A DNA stretch of 56,279 nucleotides, taken from assembly GCA_016190145.1 (NCBI GenBank), contig JACPRD010000054.1, forward strand, positions 1 to 56,279, given 5' to 3'. The stretch comes from Planctomycetota bacterium. GTDB lineage: Bacteria; Planctomycetota; MHYJ01; WSZJ01. The position numbers and the translations under genes were made by a program. The notes under the pieces are model-generated. The model had not been told where the DNA came from and made no database searches. It saw only the letters and a list, made by a program, of their open reading frames with translations. Positions 7,940-15,857 of the stretch are shown here, piece after piece; within the stretch, counting starts at the first letter, position 1, and the number at the start of each line of letters is the position of its first letter.

Positions 7940-8872
7940 TTACATCCCATCCGGCCGCGCCGGTGCGTCGATCCGACGGAGGGCCTCTTCCAGTTTCCCT
8001 TTCACGAAGGGGTCCTTCTCCCGCTCGAGGGCCGGCCGCATCCAGTCGCGGTCGGAGGGCTTGAGCATGGAGATCAGGGCTTCGATGGCGAAGCCCCGGA
8101 CTTGCGGATCTGGGTCGCCCGCGAGCGGGAGGAGATCGGTTCGCACGGCGCGGTCTCCGATGCGGCCGAGGGCGTTGAGGGCGTGCAGGCGGACCCGTTT
8201 GTCGGGGTCGGACAGGCAGGTGCGGAGGGTTTCGACGGCGCGGAGGCCTTCGAGGGCGTACTGGGCGGCGAAGCGGACGGCGGCGGCCTTGTCTGCGAGG
8301 TGGGCGACGAGGGAAGAGAGGGCCTCGGGGCCGCCGATGGAGCCCAGGGTCACGACGCAGAGGACGCGGAGGCGTTCGGGGCTGCCTTCGGCGTCGAGGA
8401 GTTCGGCGATGGAGGGGACGGAGGATTCGAGCTTGAAGGCGCCCAGGGCCATGAGGGCACCGCCGCGCGAGTCCTTGTCCTTGAGGAGTTTCGCGATCGC
8501 GGGCGCCGTTTCGGAGGCGCCGAGCTGGCCGAGCAGGTCGGCGGCGTTCCGGCGCACCACGGGTTTTTCGGACTCGAGCGACTCGGCGAGGCCGTCCACC
8601 GCCTTTTTCCGGAGCGCGGGGTCCTTCTCCGCGATTCCAAGGATGACCAGGCTGAGCGAGCGCGTGATGATCGAGTCCGCGGCGTCGAGCTTGCCGGGGA
8701 TCAGGAAGTCCAGCACGGGACCGCCCGCTTCGATCAGTTTCTTCCGGGCGGCGGGGACGCGCTCGACGTTCGAGCCGACTTCCCAGAGGCAGGCTTCCTT
8801 CCAGATGGCTTCGAAGTCTTCCTGGGCGCCTGCGGGAAGCGCCATGAGCAGGACGAGCGCGAGGCGTTTCAT
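7940..8872 (-). CDS. Secreted HEAT-repeat protein
   Basis: A 310-residue protein with signal peptide MKRLALVLLMALPAGAQ. It then consists almost wholly of HEAT/PBS-lyase-like helical repeats: ALRKKAVDGLAESLESEKPV, VRRNAADLLGQLG, GALMALGAFKLESSVPSIAE, VRLHALNALGRIG, VRGFAIEALISM. Such repeats bind proteins; no catalytic site is visible. Its ATG overlaps the TGA of the upstream repeat-protein gene (ATGA at 8872-8869), so the two are translationally coupled and likely act together outside the cytoplasm. The 204 bases downstream (7736-7939) hold no gene; they include the upstream region of the esterase gene. Confidence 0.85.
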   Translation of the reverse strand: MKRLALVLLMALPAGAQEDFEAIWKEACLWEVGSNVERVPAARKKLIEAGGPVLDFLIPGKLDAADSIITRSLSLVILGIAEKDPALRKKAVDGLAESLESEKPVVRRNAADLLGQLGASETAPAIAKLLKDKDSRGGALMALGAFKLESSVPSIAELLDAEGSPERLRVLCVVTLGSIGGPEALSSLVAHLADKAAAVRFAAQYALEGLRAVETLRTCLSDPDKRVRLHALNALGRIGDRAVRTDLLPLAGDPDPQVRGFAIEALISMLKPSDRDWMRPALEREKDPFVKGKLEEALRRIDAPARPDGM

Positions 8873-10626
8873 CGCGATTCCTCCTCGCAGTCGAGTCCCA
8901 CGCCGAGCGTCGACTTGGTCCACGTCCGGTTGTCGCGGCCCTCCTCGGAGTAGCGGTCCTTCCCGCCGAGGTCGAGCAGCACGCCCAGCCCGAACGACCC
9001 GCGCGACTGGAAGGAGAAGCCCTGGACTTGCGGGCGGCTGCCGCTGTACGCGTCGTCCCCGCGGCGGTCGATGATGATTCCGAGGCCGTTGGCGTTCGCG
9101 CCGCCGTGCGTCATGCCGGCACCCTGGTAGTAGTCGTCGCCCGCGAGGTCGAGCAGCAGCCCCGCGGCCCAGTCGTGCCCGCATCCCTGCGCGACGCCGT
9201 AATTGCACGAGTAGGCGTCGTTCCCCGCGCGGTCGAACAGCACGCCGCTCGACAGGTGGATCCCCGCACCCTGCCCGTACTGGTACAGGTCGTATTTGTC
9301 GTGCCCCGCCGAGTCGACCAGCACACCCAGCGCGAACCAGTAGCTCGCCCCCTGCCCGAAGACCTCCGCCGAGTACACGTCGTTTCCCGCATGATCCGCC
9401 AGGATGCCGACCCCGCCCGACGTATTCGCGCCGCGCAGCCCGAACGCGAAGCCCTGCGAGAGCGACTGGAAATTCTCGGGGAGAAGCGGCGCATGCGAGT
9501 ACTTGCCGCCCGCGTAGTACGTGTCGTTCCCCGCCACGTCCGAGAGCACTCCCAGCCCGCGCACCCCCGCGAAGCCCTGCACGAACCGCGCGCCGCGGTA
9601 ACCGTCGTTCCCCCCGAGGTCGAAGAGCATCCCGACCCCGAAATACCCCGAGCCCTGCGAGCACTGGTCTGCCTCGTACCGGTCGTCCCCCGCGACGTCC
9701 ACGAGCAGGGAAGCGGCGAACGCGGCGCCGCCCTGGGCGAGGTTGGCGTTCAGGTAGCGGTCGTTTCCGGCGAGGTCCACGATGAGTGCGCAGGCGAAGT
9801 TCCCCTCGCCGCAATTGCGGTAGGTGTCGTCGCCGCCGAAGTCGAGCACGAACCGGCAGTTCCGGTACTCGTCGTTCCCTCCGACGTCGATCGCGATGTC
9901 CGCTTCGTGGACGTCGTTTCCCGAGCCTCCGATCGAGATCTTGAGGCCCTTGAGCCCTTCATCGGAGGTCTCCCGTACCGTGAGCACCGCGGTCTTCCAG
10001 TCCGCGGCGTCGGCCGGCGCTTTGCGGTCCGCCTGTGCCCCACGCGCGAGCACGATCGCCGCGCGGAAGTACCCCGCGAGCTCCGCCTTCTTCGCGGCAG
10101 CCAGCGTCTCCGTCATGTCCCACTCTTCCTCGGATTCGTCGAGGTACAGCCGGGCGCCGTTCTTCTTCACGACCGCCCACTCGTCCGGCGTGAGGGTCGC
10201 CGTCGCGCCCGCCCGGTAGAGCTCCGCGTCGCGCCAGGTGCCCGCGAATTCCAGCGCGAGCGCTCGCGCGGATTCAGGTTCCACTTTCAGATCCAGCTCG
10301 AATGGTTCCGGGTCCGCAGTCCCGAGCCCGTCCACGTCCAGCCACGCCGCGCCCGCCGCGGCGGCCGACCGCGGATCCGCCCCGAATTCCCGCTCCGCCC
10401 TCGCCGCATAGTCCGCCAGCTCGAGCGGCCGGTCGAGCGTGTCGTTCACGCACTTGAGCCGGAAGTCGTCGTCGATCGGCCGCTTGTTCCAGCCGAGGTC
10501 GTCCACCGAGAGGTTGACGCACCCCAGCGCCTCCGCCAGCTTCGACCGCGTGAAGGCGTCCAGCAGGGGCTCCTCCGCGGAAGCCCCCAGCGCGATCGCG
10601 AAAAACAAAGCGAGTTGTCGTTTCAT
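8869..10626 (-). CDS. Secreted protein with 13 tandem G-N/D-D-x-Y repeats
   Basis: A 585-residue protein with signal peptide MKRQLALFFAIALGASA. Residues 20-220 are mixed helical sequence of unknown type. From about 240 to the end it repeats a 20-30 residue unit of the form G(V/I)L-x-D-x-(A/G)GNDxY-x(5-8)-QGxGxxxxxG. I count 13 G-(N/D/H/K)-D-x-(Y/H) motifs, for example VGGNDEYRN, FGGDDTYRN, LAGNDRYLN, SAGHDKYDL and RRGDDAYSG. Each alternates a hydrophobic strand with an Asp-rich turn, as in a beta-solenoid. The turns resemble RTX calcium-binding loops but carry a constant aromatic residue and longer spacing. The stop is coupled to the HEAT gene by ATGA. The function is unknown; surface display or Ca2+ binding is inference. 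Confidence 0.85.
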   Translation of the reverse strand: MKRQLALFFAIALGASAEEPLLDAFTRSKLAEALGCVNLSVDDLGWNKRPIDDDFRLKCVNDTLDRPLELADYAARAEREFGADPRSAAAAGAAWLDVDGLGTADPEPFELDLKVEPESARALALEFAGTWRDAELYRAGATATLTPDEWAVVKKNGARLYLDESEEEWDMTETLAAAKKAELAGYFRAAIVLARGAQADRKAPADAADWKTAVLTVRETSDEGLKGLKISIGGSGNDVHEADIAIDVGGNDEYRNCRFVLDFGGDDTYRNCGEGNFACALIVDLAGNDRYLNANLAQGGAAFAASLLVDVAGDDRYEADQCSQGSGYFGVGMLFDLGGNDGYRGARFVQGFAGVRGLGVLSDVAGNDTYYAGGKYSHAPLLPENFQSLSQGFAFGLRGANTSGGVGILADHAGNDVYSAEVFGQGASYWFALGVLVDSAGHDKYDLYQYGQGAGIHLSSGVLFDRAGNDAYSCNYGVAQGCGHDWAAGLLLDLAGDDYYQGAGMTHGGANANGLGIIIDRRGDDAYSGSRPQVQGFSFQSRGSFGLGVLLDLGGKDRYSEEGRDNRTWTKSTLGVGLDCEEESR

Positions 10627-10667
10627 GCCGGTATCCTAGCCGTGCCTCGCCCGCGAGGCGAGAAACC

Positions 10668-11195
10668 ATGCTGCCCCTCGCCGACCTGAACATCGCCCAG
10701 TACTACAACGAACCCTTCTGGCTCCGGTTCCTCGCCCACGGAGCCTTCTTCGGCGGCTCCCTCTACATGGCCGCCCGCCTTCAGGCCGATGGCCTCGTCC
10801 GCAGGGCCTCGTGGCGCTACTGGCAGATCGCCGCCCTCTGCCTCTGCCTCTGGAACCTGACCTCCGTCGCCACCGTCATCCTGCGCGAGTCCGTCGATGT
10901 CGGTACGCTGACAGACGCCAAGGGCGAACCCCTGAAGGGCGACGTCGAAACCGTCCGCATCGCCGGCGAGCGCGAAGGCGAGGTCCTCTCCTACCGCTTC
11001 TACTCCCTCACCTCCAAGCATGACCCCATGTACGAGGGCGCCCGCTTCACTCCCATCGGCCCCAAGGGCGAGATCTATTACTACCTCCAGTTCGACGTCG
11101 TCCTCCTCCTCCTCGCCGGCGTCTTCGGTCTGCTCGGCCTCGCCGACGAGCGGCGCCAGGGAGCCGCCACCGCAGCGGAGGCCGGCCGTGGCTGA
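10668..11195 (+). CDS. Small integral membrane protein of unknown function
   Basis: A 175-residue protein with three hydrophobic helices: about 18-36 (FLAHGAFFGGSLYMAARL), 52-72 (WQIAALCLCLWNLTSVATVI) and 141-158 (VVLLLLAGVFGLLGLAD). Between helices 2 and 3 lies a roughly 65-residue polar stretch, likely one exposed domain. I recognise no family. Its stop overlaps the GTG start of the GGDEF-like gene by 8 bases, so they form an operon and may act in one membrane signalling unit. It is divergent from the GND-Y repeat gene with only 41 bases between the starts, so the promoters of both must overlap. Confidence 0.78.
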   Translation: MLPLADLNIAQYYNEPFWLRFLAHGAFFGGSLYMAARLQADGLVRRASWRYWQIAALCLCLWNLTSVATVILRESVDVGTLTDAKGEPLKGDVETVRIAGEREGEVLSYRFYSLTSKHDPMYEGARFTPIGPKGEIYYYLQFDVVLLLLAGVFGLLGLADERRQGAATAAEAGRG

Positions 11196-12132
11196 CCCCA
11201 CCGTCGCCCGCAACCTCTCCCTCCAGGTCCCCCAGGTCGTCCACGCGATCGGCGCCTGCGCGTTCGCCGTGACCGCCGCCTGGGCCTGGTACTGGGCCCG
11301 CAACCTCCAGCGCCGCCGCTCCGCCGACCCCCACGTCGCCTTCATCACCCGCTTCGCCGGCGTCCTCCTCCTCCTCGGCCTCGCCCTCGCACTTCCCGCG
11401 ATCCTCCGGCCGGGAAGAGGCGGGCGCCGGGATCTGCTGGAAGCGGCGCGTTCGGCGGCGGTGCTCACGTGCGGGCTCATGGCCACGCTGATCGCGGGCG
11501 CCCGCCGGGACGCGGCGGCGGTTGCGACGCTCGAGGCTCGCGTGCGCGAGCTGGAAGGTGACCTTGGCGGTCTCGTCTCGGCCGTCGGCGACGCCCGCAA
11601 GACCGCCGACTCCCTGCGAGGCCGCGCCGAGGCCTCTTCCACCGCCGACGCCTCCACCGGCCTCGCCAGCCGGAAGCTCTTCGACGACGTCATCGGGCGC
11701 GAGCTCAAGCGTGCGAAGCGGCACGAGCGATCTCTCGCGCTGATCATCGCGGAGGTTGATTTCCTGGAGAAGTATTCGACCTCGTTCGGGCCGCAGTCCG
11801 GCGAGGCTCTGATGGTCTCGATCGCGAACGTGTTCAAGGGGCAGGTCCGCGACACCGACCTTCTCGTCCGGTTTGCGCCGCACCGGTTTGCTGTGCTGAT
11901 GCCGGAGACGGACGTTGAAAAGGCGATGGAGGTGGGGGACTGGATCCGGTCGATGATTTCGAATTCTCCGTTTCCGCACCGGGCGGAGATGCCCGGGGGC
12001 AAGGTATCGATCTCGCTCGGGGTGGGGGCGTTCCCGAAGCCACTTCAAGACCCCGCAACCTTCCAATCCTTAGTTGAAGCGGCGCTTGGAGTTGCGGCGT
12101 CCGAAAAGAACCGGCTCAGGGTCGCGCAATGA
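11188..12132 (+). CDS. Membrane GGDEF-like protein with a degenerate signature (probably not a cyclase)
   Basis: A 314-residue protein from GTG 11188, which overlaps the upstream stop. It has three membrane helices (about 21-37, 56-74, 88-104) and a coiled coil (108-145). The C-terminal domain (153-314) has the GGDEF fold: STGLASRKLFDDVIGRELKR, SLALIIAEVDFLEKYSTSFG, RDTDLLVRFAPHRFAVLMPE, GKVSISLGVGAF. The signature GG(D/E)EF is replaced by APHRF (230-234). It lacks the catalytic Gly-Gly and acidic residues, so diguanylate cyclase activity is unlikely and a c-di-GMP receptor or structural role is more plausible. The conserved STGL motif and SISLGV strand argue that the gene is not decaying. 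Confidence 0.83.
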   Translation: MADPTVARNLSLQVPQVVHAIGACAFAVTAAWAWYWARNLQRRRSADPHVAFITRFAGVLLLLGLALALPAILRPGRGGRRDLLEAARSAAVLTCGLMATLIAGARRDAAAVATLEARVRELEGDLGGLVSAVGDARKTADSLRGRAEASSTADASTGLASRKLFDDVIGRELKRAKRHERSLALIIAEVDFLEKYSTSFGPQSGEALMVSIANVFKGQVRDTDLLVRFAPHRFAVLMPETDVEKAMEVGDWIRSMISNSPFPHRAEMPGGKVSISLGVGAFPKPLQDPATFQSLVEAALGVAASEKNRLRVAQ

Positions 12133-12141
12133 AGGCCGTGC

Positions 12142-12169
12142 TTGACACGAGGCGGGGTGCGGGTAGAGT
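12142..12169 (+). promoter_or_regulatory. Candidate sigma-70 promoter of the suf operon
   Basis: TTGACA at 12142-12147 and TAGAGT at 12164-12169 are separated by 16 bases. They sit 96 bases upstream of the sufB start, between the GGDEF-like stop and the inverted-repeat leader. A start near 12176 would place the whole hairpin in the transcript. Confidence 0.5.
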
Positions 12170-12181
12170 GAAGGGTCCATT

Positions 12182-12257
12182 CCGGGGGCTTAACGGGCCG
12201 CCGGGACTCGCCGCAGGAATAGGACTAATTTAGTCCAGTTTGCCGTTAAGTCCCCGG
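12182..12257 (+). promoter_or_regulatory. suf leader: inverted repeat that can pair with the sufB ribosome binding site
   Basis: CCGGGGGCTTAACGG (12182-12196) pairs with CCGTTAAGTCCCCGG (12243-12257), with one G-T wobble. The right arm runs into the sufB SD, because GGAGG occupies 12256-12260. A folded transcript would therefore press on the SD. Inside the loop lies the GGACTAATTTAGTCC palindrome. Regulation of translation or transcription is inference. Confidence 0.5.
12222..12236 (+). promoter_or_regulatory. Perfect palindrome GGACTAATTTAGTCC, candidate operator
   Basis: Seven-base half sites around a central T, in an AT-rich island just before sufB. Its size and position resemble operators of Rrf2-type Fe-S sensors (IscR/SufR-like) that control suf operons. 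No such regulator gene is in this window, so the link is inference. Confidence 0.5.
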
Positions 12258-12264
12258 AGGATCG

Positions 12265-13695
12265 ATGGATACCGTCGAACAGCTCGCAACCCGCGAATAC
12301 AAGTGGGGCTTCGTCACCAACATCGAAGAGGACGCCTTCAAACGCGGCCTGAGCGAGGAGACGGTCCGCGCGATCTCGGCCAAGAAGAACGAACCCGCCT
12401 GGCTCACCGAATGGCGCCTCACCGCCTACCGCAACTGGCTCAAGATGGTCGAGCCGCGCTGGCCCAACGTCACCTACCCGCCCATCAACTACCAGGACAT
12501 CATCTACTACTCGGCCCCGGTCCAGGCGAAGAAGAAGACCATGGACGAGGTCGATCCGGAGCTGCTCAAGACCTACGAGAAGCTCGGGATTCCGCTCGAG
12601 GAGCAGAAGCGCCTCTCGAACGTCGCCGTGGACGCGGTCTTCGACAGCGTCTCGGTCGCGACCACCTGCAAGGACTTCCTCGAGAAACTCGGCATCGTCT
12701 TCTGCTCGTTCAGCGAAGCCGTCCAGAAGCACCCCGAGCTCGTCCGGAAGTACCTGGGAAGCGTGGTGCCGCCCAACGACAACTTCTTCGCGGCCCTCAA
12801 CTCGGCCGTCTTCAGCGACGGGTCGTTCTGCTTCATCCCGAAAGGCGTCAAGTGCCCGATGGAGTTGTCCACGTACTTCCGCATCAACGCGGCCGACACG
12901 GGTCAGTTCGAGCGCACGTTGATCGTGGCCGAGGACGGGGCGACCGTCTCGTACCTCGAGGGCTGCACGGCGCCCAAGCGCTCCACGAACCAGCTGCACG
13001 CTGCGGTCGTCGAACTGGTCGCGCTCGAAAACGCGAACATCAAGTACTCGACCGTCCAGAACTGGTATCCGGGCGACAAGGAAGGCAAGGGCGGCATCTT
13101 CAACTTCGTGACCAAGCGCGGCAAGTGCGCCGGCGCGAATTCGCGGATCTCCTGGACGCAGGTGGAGACCGGTTCCGCGATCACGTGGAAGTACCCGAGC
13201 GTCATCCTTCTCGGCGACAACTCGGTCGGAGAGTTCTACTCCGTGGCCGTCGTGAACAACTTCCAGCAGGCCGATACCGGCACGAAGATGATCCACATCG
13301 GGAAGAGGACGCGCTCGACGATCGTGTCCAAGGGCATCTCCGCCGGGCGCGGCAACAACACGTACCGCGGCCAGGTGAAAGTGCTGAAGAAGGCCCAGGG
13401 CGCGCGCAACTATACGCAGTGCGATTCGCTTCTGATCGGCGACCGCTGCGCCGCGAACACCTTCCCCTACATCGAGGTGCAGAACCCCGACGCGAAGGTG
13501 GAGCACGAGGCCTCGACGTCGAAGATCAGCGAGGAGCAGATCTTCTACTGCAAGCAGCGCGGCGTTTCGACGGAGAACGCGATCAACATGATCGTGAACG
13601 GGTTCTGCAAGGAGGTCTTCCGCGAGCTGCCGATGGAGTTCGCGGTGGAGGCGCAGAAGCTGCTCGGAATCAGCCTGGACGGATCGGTCGGGTAA
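12265..13695 (+). CDS. sufB: Fe-S cluster assembly scaffold SufB
   Basis: A 476-residue SufB, nearly full family length, cytoplasmic. With SufC and SufD it forms the SufBC2D complex on which Fe-S clusters are built. Diagnostic segments: [19 protein letters not shown] near the start, [20 protein letters not shown], and the C-terminal core [20 protein letters not shown]. This last one holds the conserved Cys (Cys386, in NYTQCDS) implicated in cluster assembly; the family ending [11 protein letters not shown] is also present. SD GGAGG lies 4 bases before ATG 12265. It is the first gene of sufB-C-D-S. Expression is probably controlled by the palindrome and hairpin leader upstream. Confidence 0.97.
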   Translation: MDTVEQLATREYKWGFVTNIEEDAFKRGLSEETVRAISAKKNEPAWLTEWRLTAYRNWLKMVEPRWPNVTYPPINYQDIIYYSAPVQAKKKTMDEVDPELLKTYEKLGIPLEEQKRLSNVAVDAVFDSVSVATTCKDFLEKLGIVFCSFSEAVQKHPELVRKYLGSVVPPNDNFFAALNSAVFSDGSFCFIPKGVKCPMELSTYFRINAADTGQFERTLIVAEDGATVSYLEGCTAPKRSTNQLHAAVVELVALENANIKYSTVQNWYPGDKEGKGGIFNFVTKRGKCAGANSRISWTQVETGSAITWKYPSVILLGDNSVGEFYSVAVVNNFQQADTGTKMIHIGKRTRSTIVSKGISAGRGNNTYRGQVKVLKKAQGARNYTQCDSLLIGDRCAANTFPYIEVQNPDAKVEHEASTSKISEEQIFYCKQRGVSTENAINMIVNGFCKEVFRELPMEFAVEAQKLLGISLDGSVG

Positions 13696-13704
13696 CAACA
13701 TTCA

Positions 13705-13734
13705 CGCGGGCGCGGGGCATGCCCCGCGCCCGCG
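13705..13734 (+). promoter_or_regulatory. 30-base perfect palindrome between sufB and sufC
   Basis: The sequence centred on GCATGC at 13719/13720 is self-complementary over 15 bases each side, almost all G and C. It lies 10 bases after the sufB stop and 22 before the sufC start, with no T tract after it. As RNA it would form a very stable stem, suited to mRNA processing or to setting the SufB:SufC ratio. Confidence 0.6.
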
Positions 13735-13755
13735 GTCAGCAAGGAGAGGGACGAC

Positions 13756-14517
13756 ATGCTGGAAGTGAAAGATCTGCAGGCGGCGGTGGCGAAGAAGCCC
13801 ATCCTCAAGGGTCTGAGCCTGTCGGTGAAGGCCGGCGAGGTGCACGCGATCATGGGTCCGAACGGATCGGGGAAGAGCACGCTCGCGCAGGTGCTCGCCG
13901 GGCATCCTTCCTACGAGGTGACGGGCGGCACCGTGACGTACGAGGGGAAGGACCTGCTGGCGATGTCGCCGGAGGATCGCGCGAAGGACGGGATCTTCCT
14001 GGCGTTTCAGTATCCCGTCGAAATCCCGGGCGTTTCCAACTCCTACTTCCTGCGCGCCGGCTATAACGAGATCCGCAGGCACCGCGGCGAACCCGAGGTC
14101 GACGTCATGGACTTCAACAAGCTGCTGAAGGAAAAGTCCAAGGTCCTGCACATCGACGAGAGCCTCCTCAACCGGCCGGTGAACGAGGGCTTCTCAGGCG
14201 GCGAAAAGAAGCGCAACGAGATCTTCCAGCTCGCCGTCCTCGAGCCGAAGCTGGCGATCCTCGACGAGACTGATTCCGGGCTCGACATCGACGCCCTGCG
14301 CGCCGTCTCCGACGGCGTGAACCGCCTGCGCTCGAAGGACCGCGCGTTCATCGTCGTCACGCACTACCAGCGGCTGCTCAATTACATCGTCCCGGATTTC
14401 GTCCACGTGCTTTCGGCGGGGCGGATCGTGAAATCCGGCGGGAAGGAGCTGGCGCTCGAGCTCGAGAAGCGCGGCTACGACTGGGTGAAGGCACCGGAGG
14501 CGGCGGAGGCCCGATGA
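13756..14517 (+). CDS. sufC: Fe-S cluster assembly ATPase SufC
   Basis: A 253-residue ABC-type ATPase of the SUF system. Walker A is GPNGSGKST in AIMGPNGSGKSTLAQVLAGH; the Q-loop region is FLAFQYPVEIPGVSN; the signature is FSGGEKKRNEI; Walker B with the SufC-typical ending is LAILDETDSGLDIDALRAVS; and the H-loop is VVTHYQRLL. It has no membrane domain; it binds SufB and SufD and drives cluster assembly by ATP hydrolysis. SD AAGGAGAGG lies upstream of ATG 13756. Its TGA overlaps the sufD ATG (ATGA 14514-14517), consistent with coupled synthesis. Confidence 0.97.
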   Translation: MLEVKDLQAAVAKKPILKGLSLSVKAGEVHAIMGPNGSGKSTLAQVLAGHPSYEVTGGTVTYEGKDLLAMSPEDRAKDGIFLAFQYPVEIPGVSNSYFLRAGYNEIRRHRGEPEVDVMDFNKLLKEKSKVLHIDESLLNRPVNEGFSGGEKKRNEIFQLAVLEPKLAILDETDSGLDIDALRAVSDGVNRLRSKDRAFIVVTHYQRLLNYIVPDFVHVLSAGRIVKSGGKELALELEKRGYDWVKAPEAAEAR

Positions 14518-15857
14518 CCACGGCGACGGCGGGGACGGTCGCGACGGGCGGATGCTGGCCCGCGCACCTCGAGGCGTTCGAGAAGAGCGCCGCGTTCCGG
14601 CGTGTACCGTGGGCGCTCGACCTGCGGAAGACGGGGCTCGCGTCGTTCCGCGAATCCGGGTTTCCGACCCCTTCCGACGAGGAATGGCTCTACACGAGCG
14701 TGGAGCCGATCACGTCGAACGCGTTCCGGCAGTCGCTGGCGCCGAACGTCGACGGTCTGGTCGCGAACCACGCGGCGCGGTTCACGTTCGGGCTGAAGGG
14801 GGGGCCCCGGCTGGTGCTGGTCGACGGGTTTTTCTCGCGGGAACTGTCATCGTTCGAGGGGCTGCCCGAGGGAGTGATCGCGGGGAGTCTCGCGGAGGCG
14901 ATGGAGTCGCACAGCGACCTGGTCGAGCCTCGCCTCGGCCGCCTCGCGCGCCCCGGCTCCACGTCGTTCGTGTCGCTCAACACAGCCCTTTTCCAGGACG
15001 GCGCCTTCCTCTACGTCCCCCCCGGCCGCGTCGTCGACGCGCCCATCCTGGTGTTGCACCTCTCGCACGCCTCCTACGTCGCCAGCCACCCCCGCCACCT
15101 GTTCGTGCTCGGCGAGGGCGCGCAGGCGTCCGTCGTCGAAGCGTGGGCGTCGCCTTCCTGCGACCTGTACTTCACCAACGCGGTCACCGAGGCCGACGTC
15201 GCCCGCGGCGCCGCCCTCAGGTCCGCCCGGATCGAGGCGGAGAGCGGCAACGCCTTCCAGATCGCCTCGACCCAGGTGCGCGTCGCGGAAGGCGGCTTCT
15301 ACCAGTCGGACGTCGCCGTCACGGGCGCGGAATTCTTCCGCCACGACCTGGGCGTCCGTCTCGAGGGCGAGCGCGCCGAGGCGCGGCTGTTCGGCCTCTC
15401 CGTCGCCAGCGGCCGCCAGCACGTGGACCACCACACGGTCATCGACCACTCGAAGCCGAACTGCCCGAGCCGCGAGTACTACAAGGCCATCCTCACCGGC
15501 CGATCGCGCGTCGTGTTCAACGGCAAGGTCTTCGTCCGCCAGGATGCCCAGAAGACCGACGCCAAACAGACCAACAAGAACCTCCTCCTCTCGGAAGACG
15601 CGCGCGTGGACACCAAGCCGCAGCTCGAGATTTTCGCGGACGACGTCAAGTGCACGCACGGCGCGACGGTGGGGCAGCTCGACGAGGACATGGTCTACTA
15701 CTGCCGCACGCGCGGGCTCTCGCCCGAGGTCGCCCGCGGCATCCTCACGTACGCGTTCGCGAGGGACGCCCTCCAGCACTTCGCCATCCCCGCCGTCCGC
15801 GAGCACATCGACCAGTCCCTCTACCAGCGCCTCCTCGACGCGGGCAGGTTCGCGTGA
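14514..15857 (+). CDS. sufD: Fe-S cluster assembly protein SufD
   Basis: A 447-residue SufD, the SufB paralogue that completes the SufBC2D complex. The N-terminal half (about 1-150) is variable, with FRESGFPTPSDEEWLYTSVE. The beta-helix core has HHTVIDHSKPNCPSREYYK and VFVRQDAQKTDAKQTNKNLL. Near the C-terminus KCTHGATVGQLDEDMVYYCR carries the His equivalent to the SufD residue important for cluster assembly. The start overlaps sufC by ATGA and the stop overlaps the sufS GTG by GTGA. Length and order match other bacterial suf operons. Confidence 0.95.
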   Translation: MTTATAGTVATGGCWPAHLEAFEKSAAFRRVPWALDLRKTGLASFRESGFPTPSDEEWLYTSVEPITSNAFRQSLAPNVDGLVANHAARFTFGLKGGPRLVLVDGFFSRELSSFEGLPEGVIAGSLAEAMESHSDLVEPRLGRLARPGSTSFVSLNTALFQDGAFLYVPPGRVVDAPILVLHLSHASYVASHPRHLFVLGEGAQASVVEAWASPSCDLYFTNAVTEADVARGAALRSARIEAESGNAFQIASTQVRVAEGGFYQSDVAVTGAEFFRHDLGVRLEGERAEARLFGLSVASGRQHVDHHTVIDHSKPNCPSREYYKAILTGRSRVVFNGKVFVRQDAQKTDAKQTNKNLLLSEDARVDTKPQLEIFADDVKCTHGATVGQLDEDMVYYCRTRGLSPEVARGILTYAFARDALQHFAIPAVREHIDQSLYQRLLDAGRFA

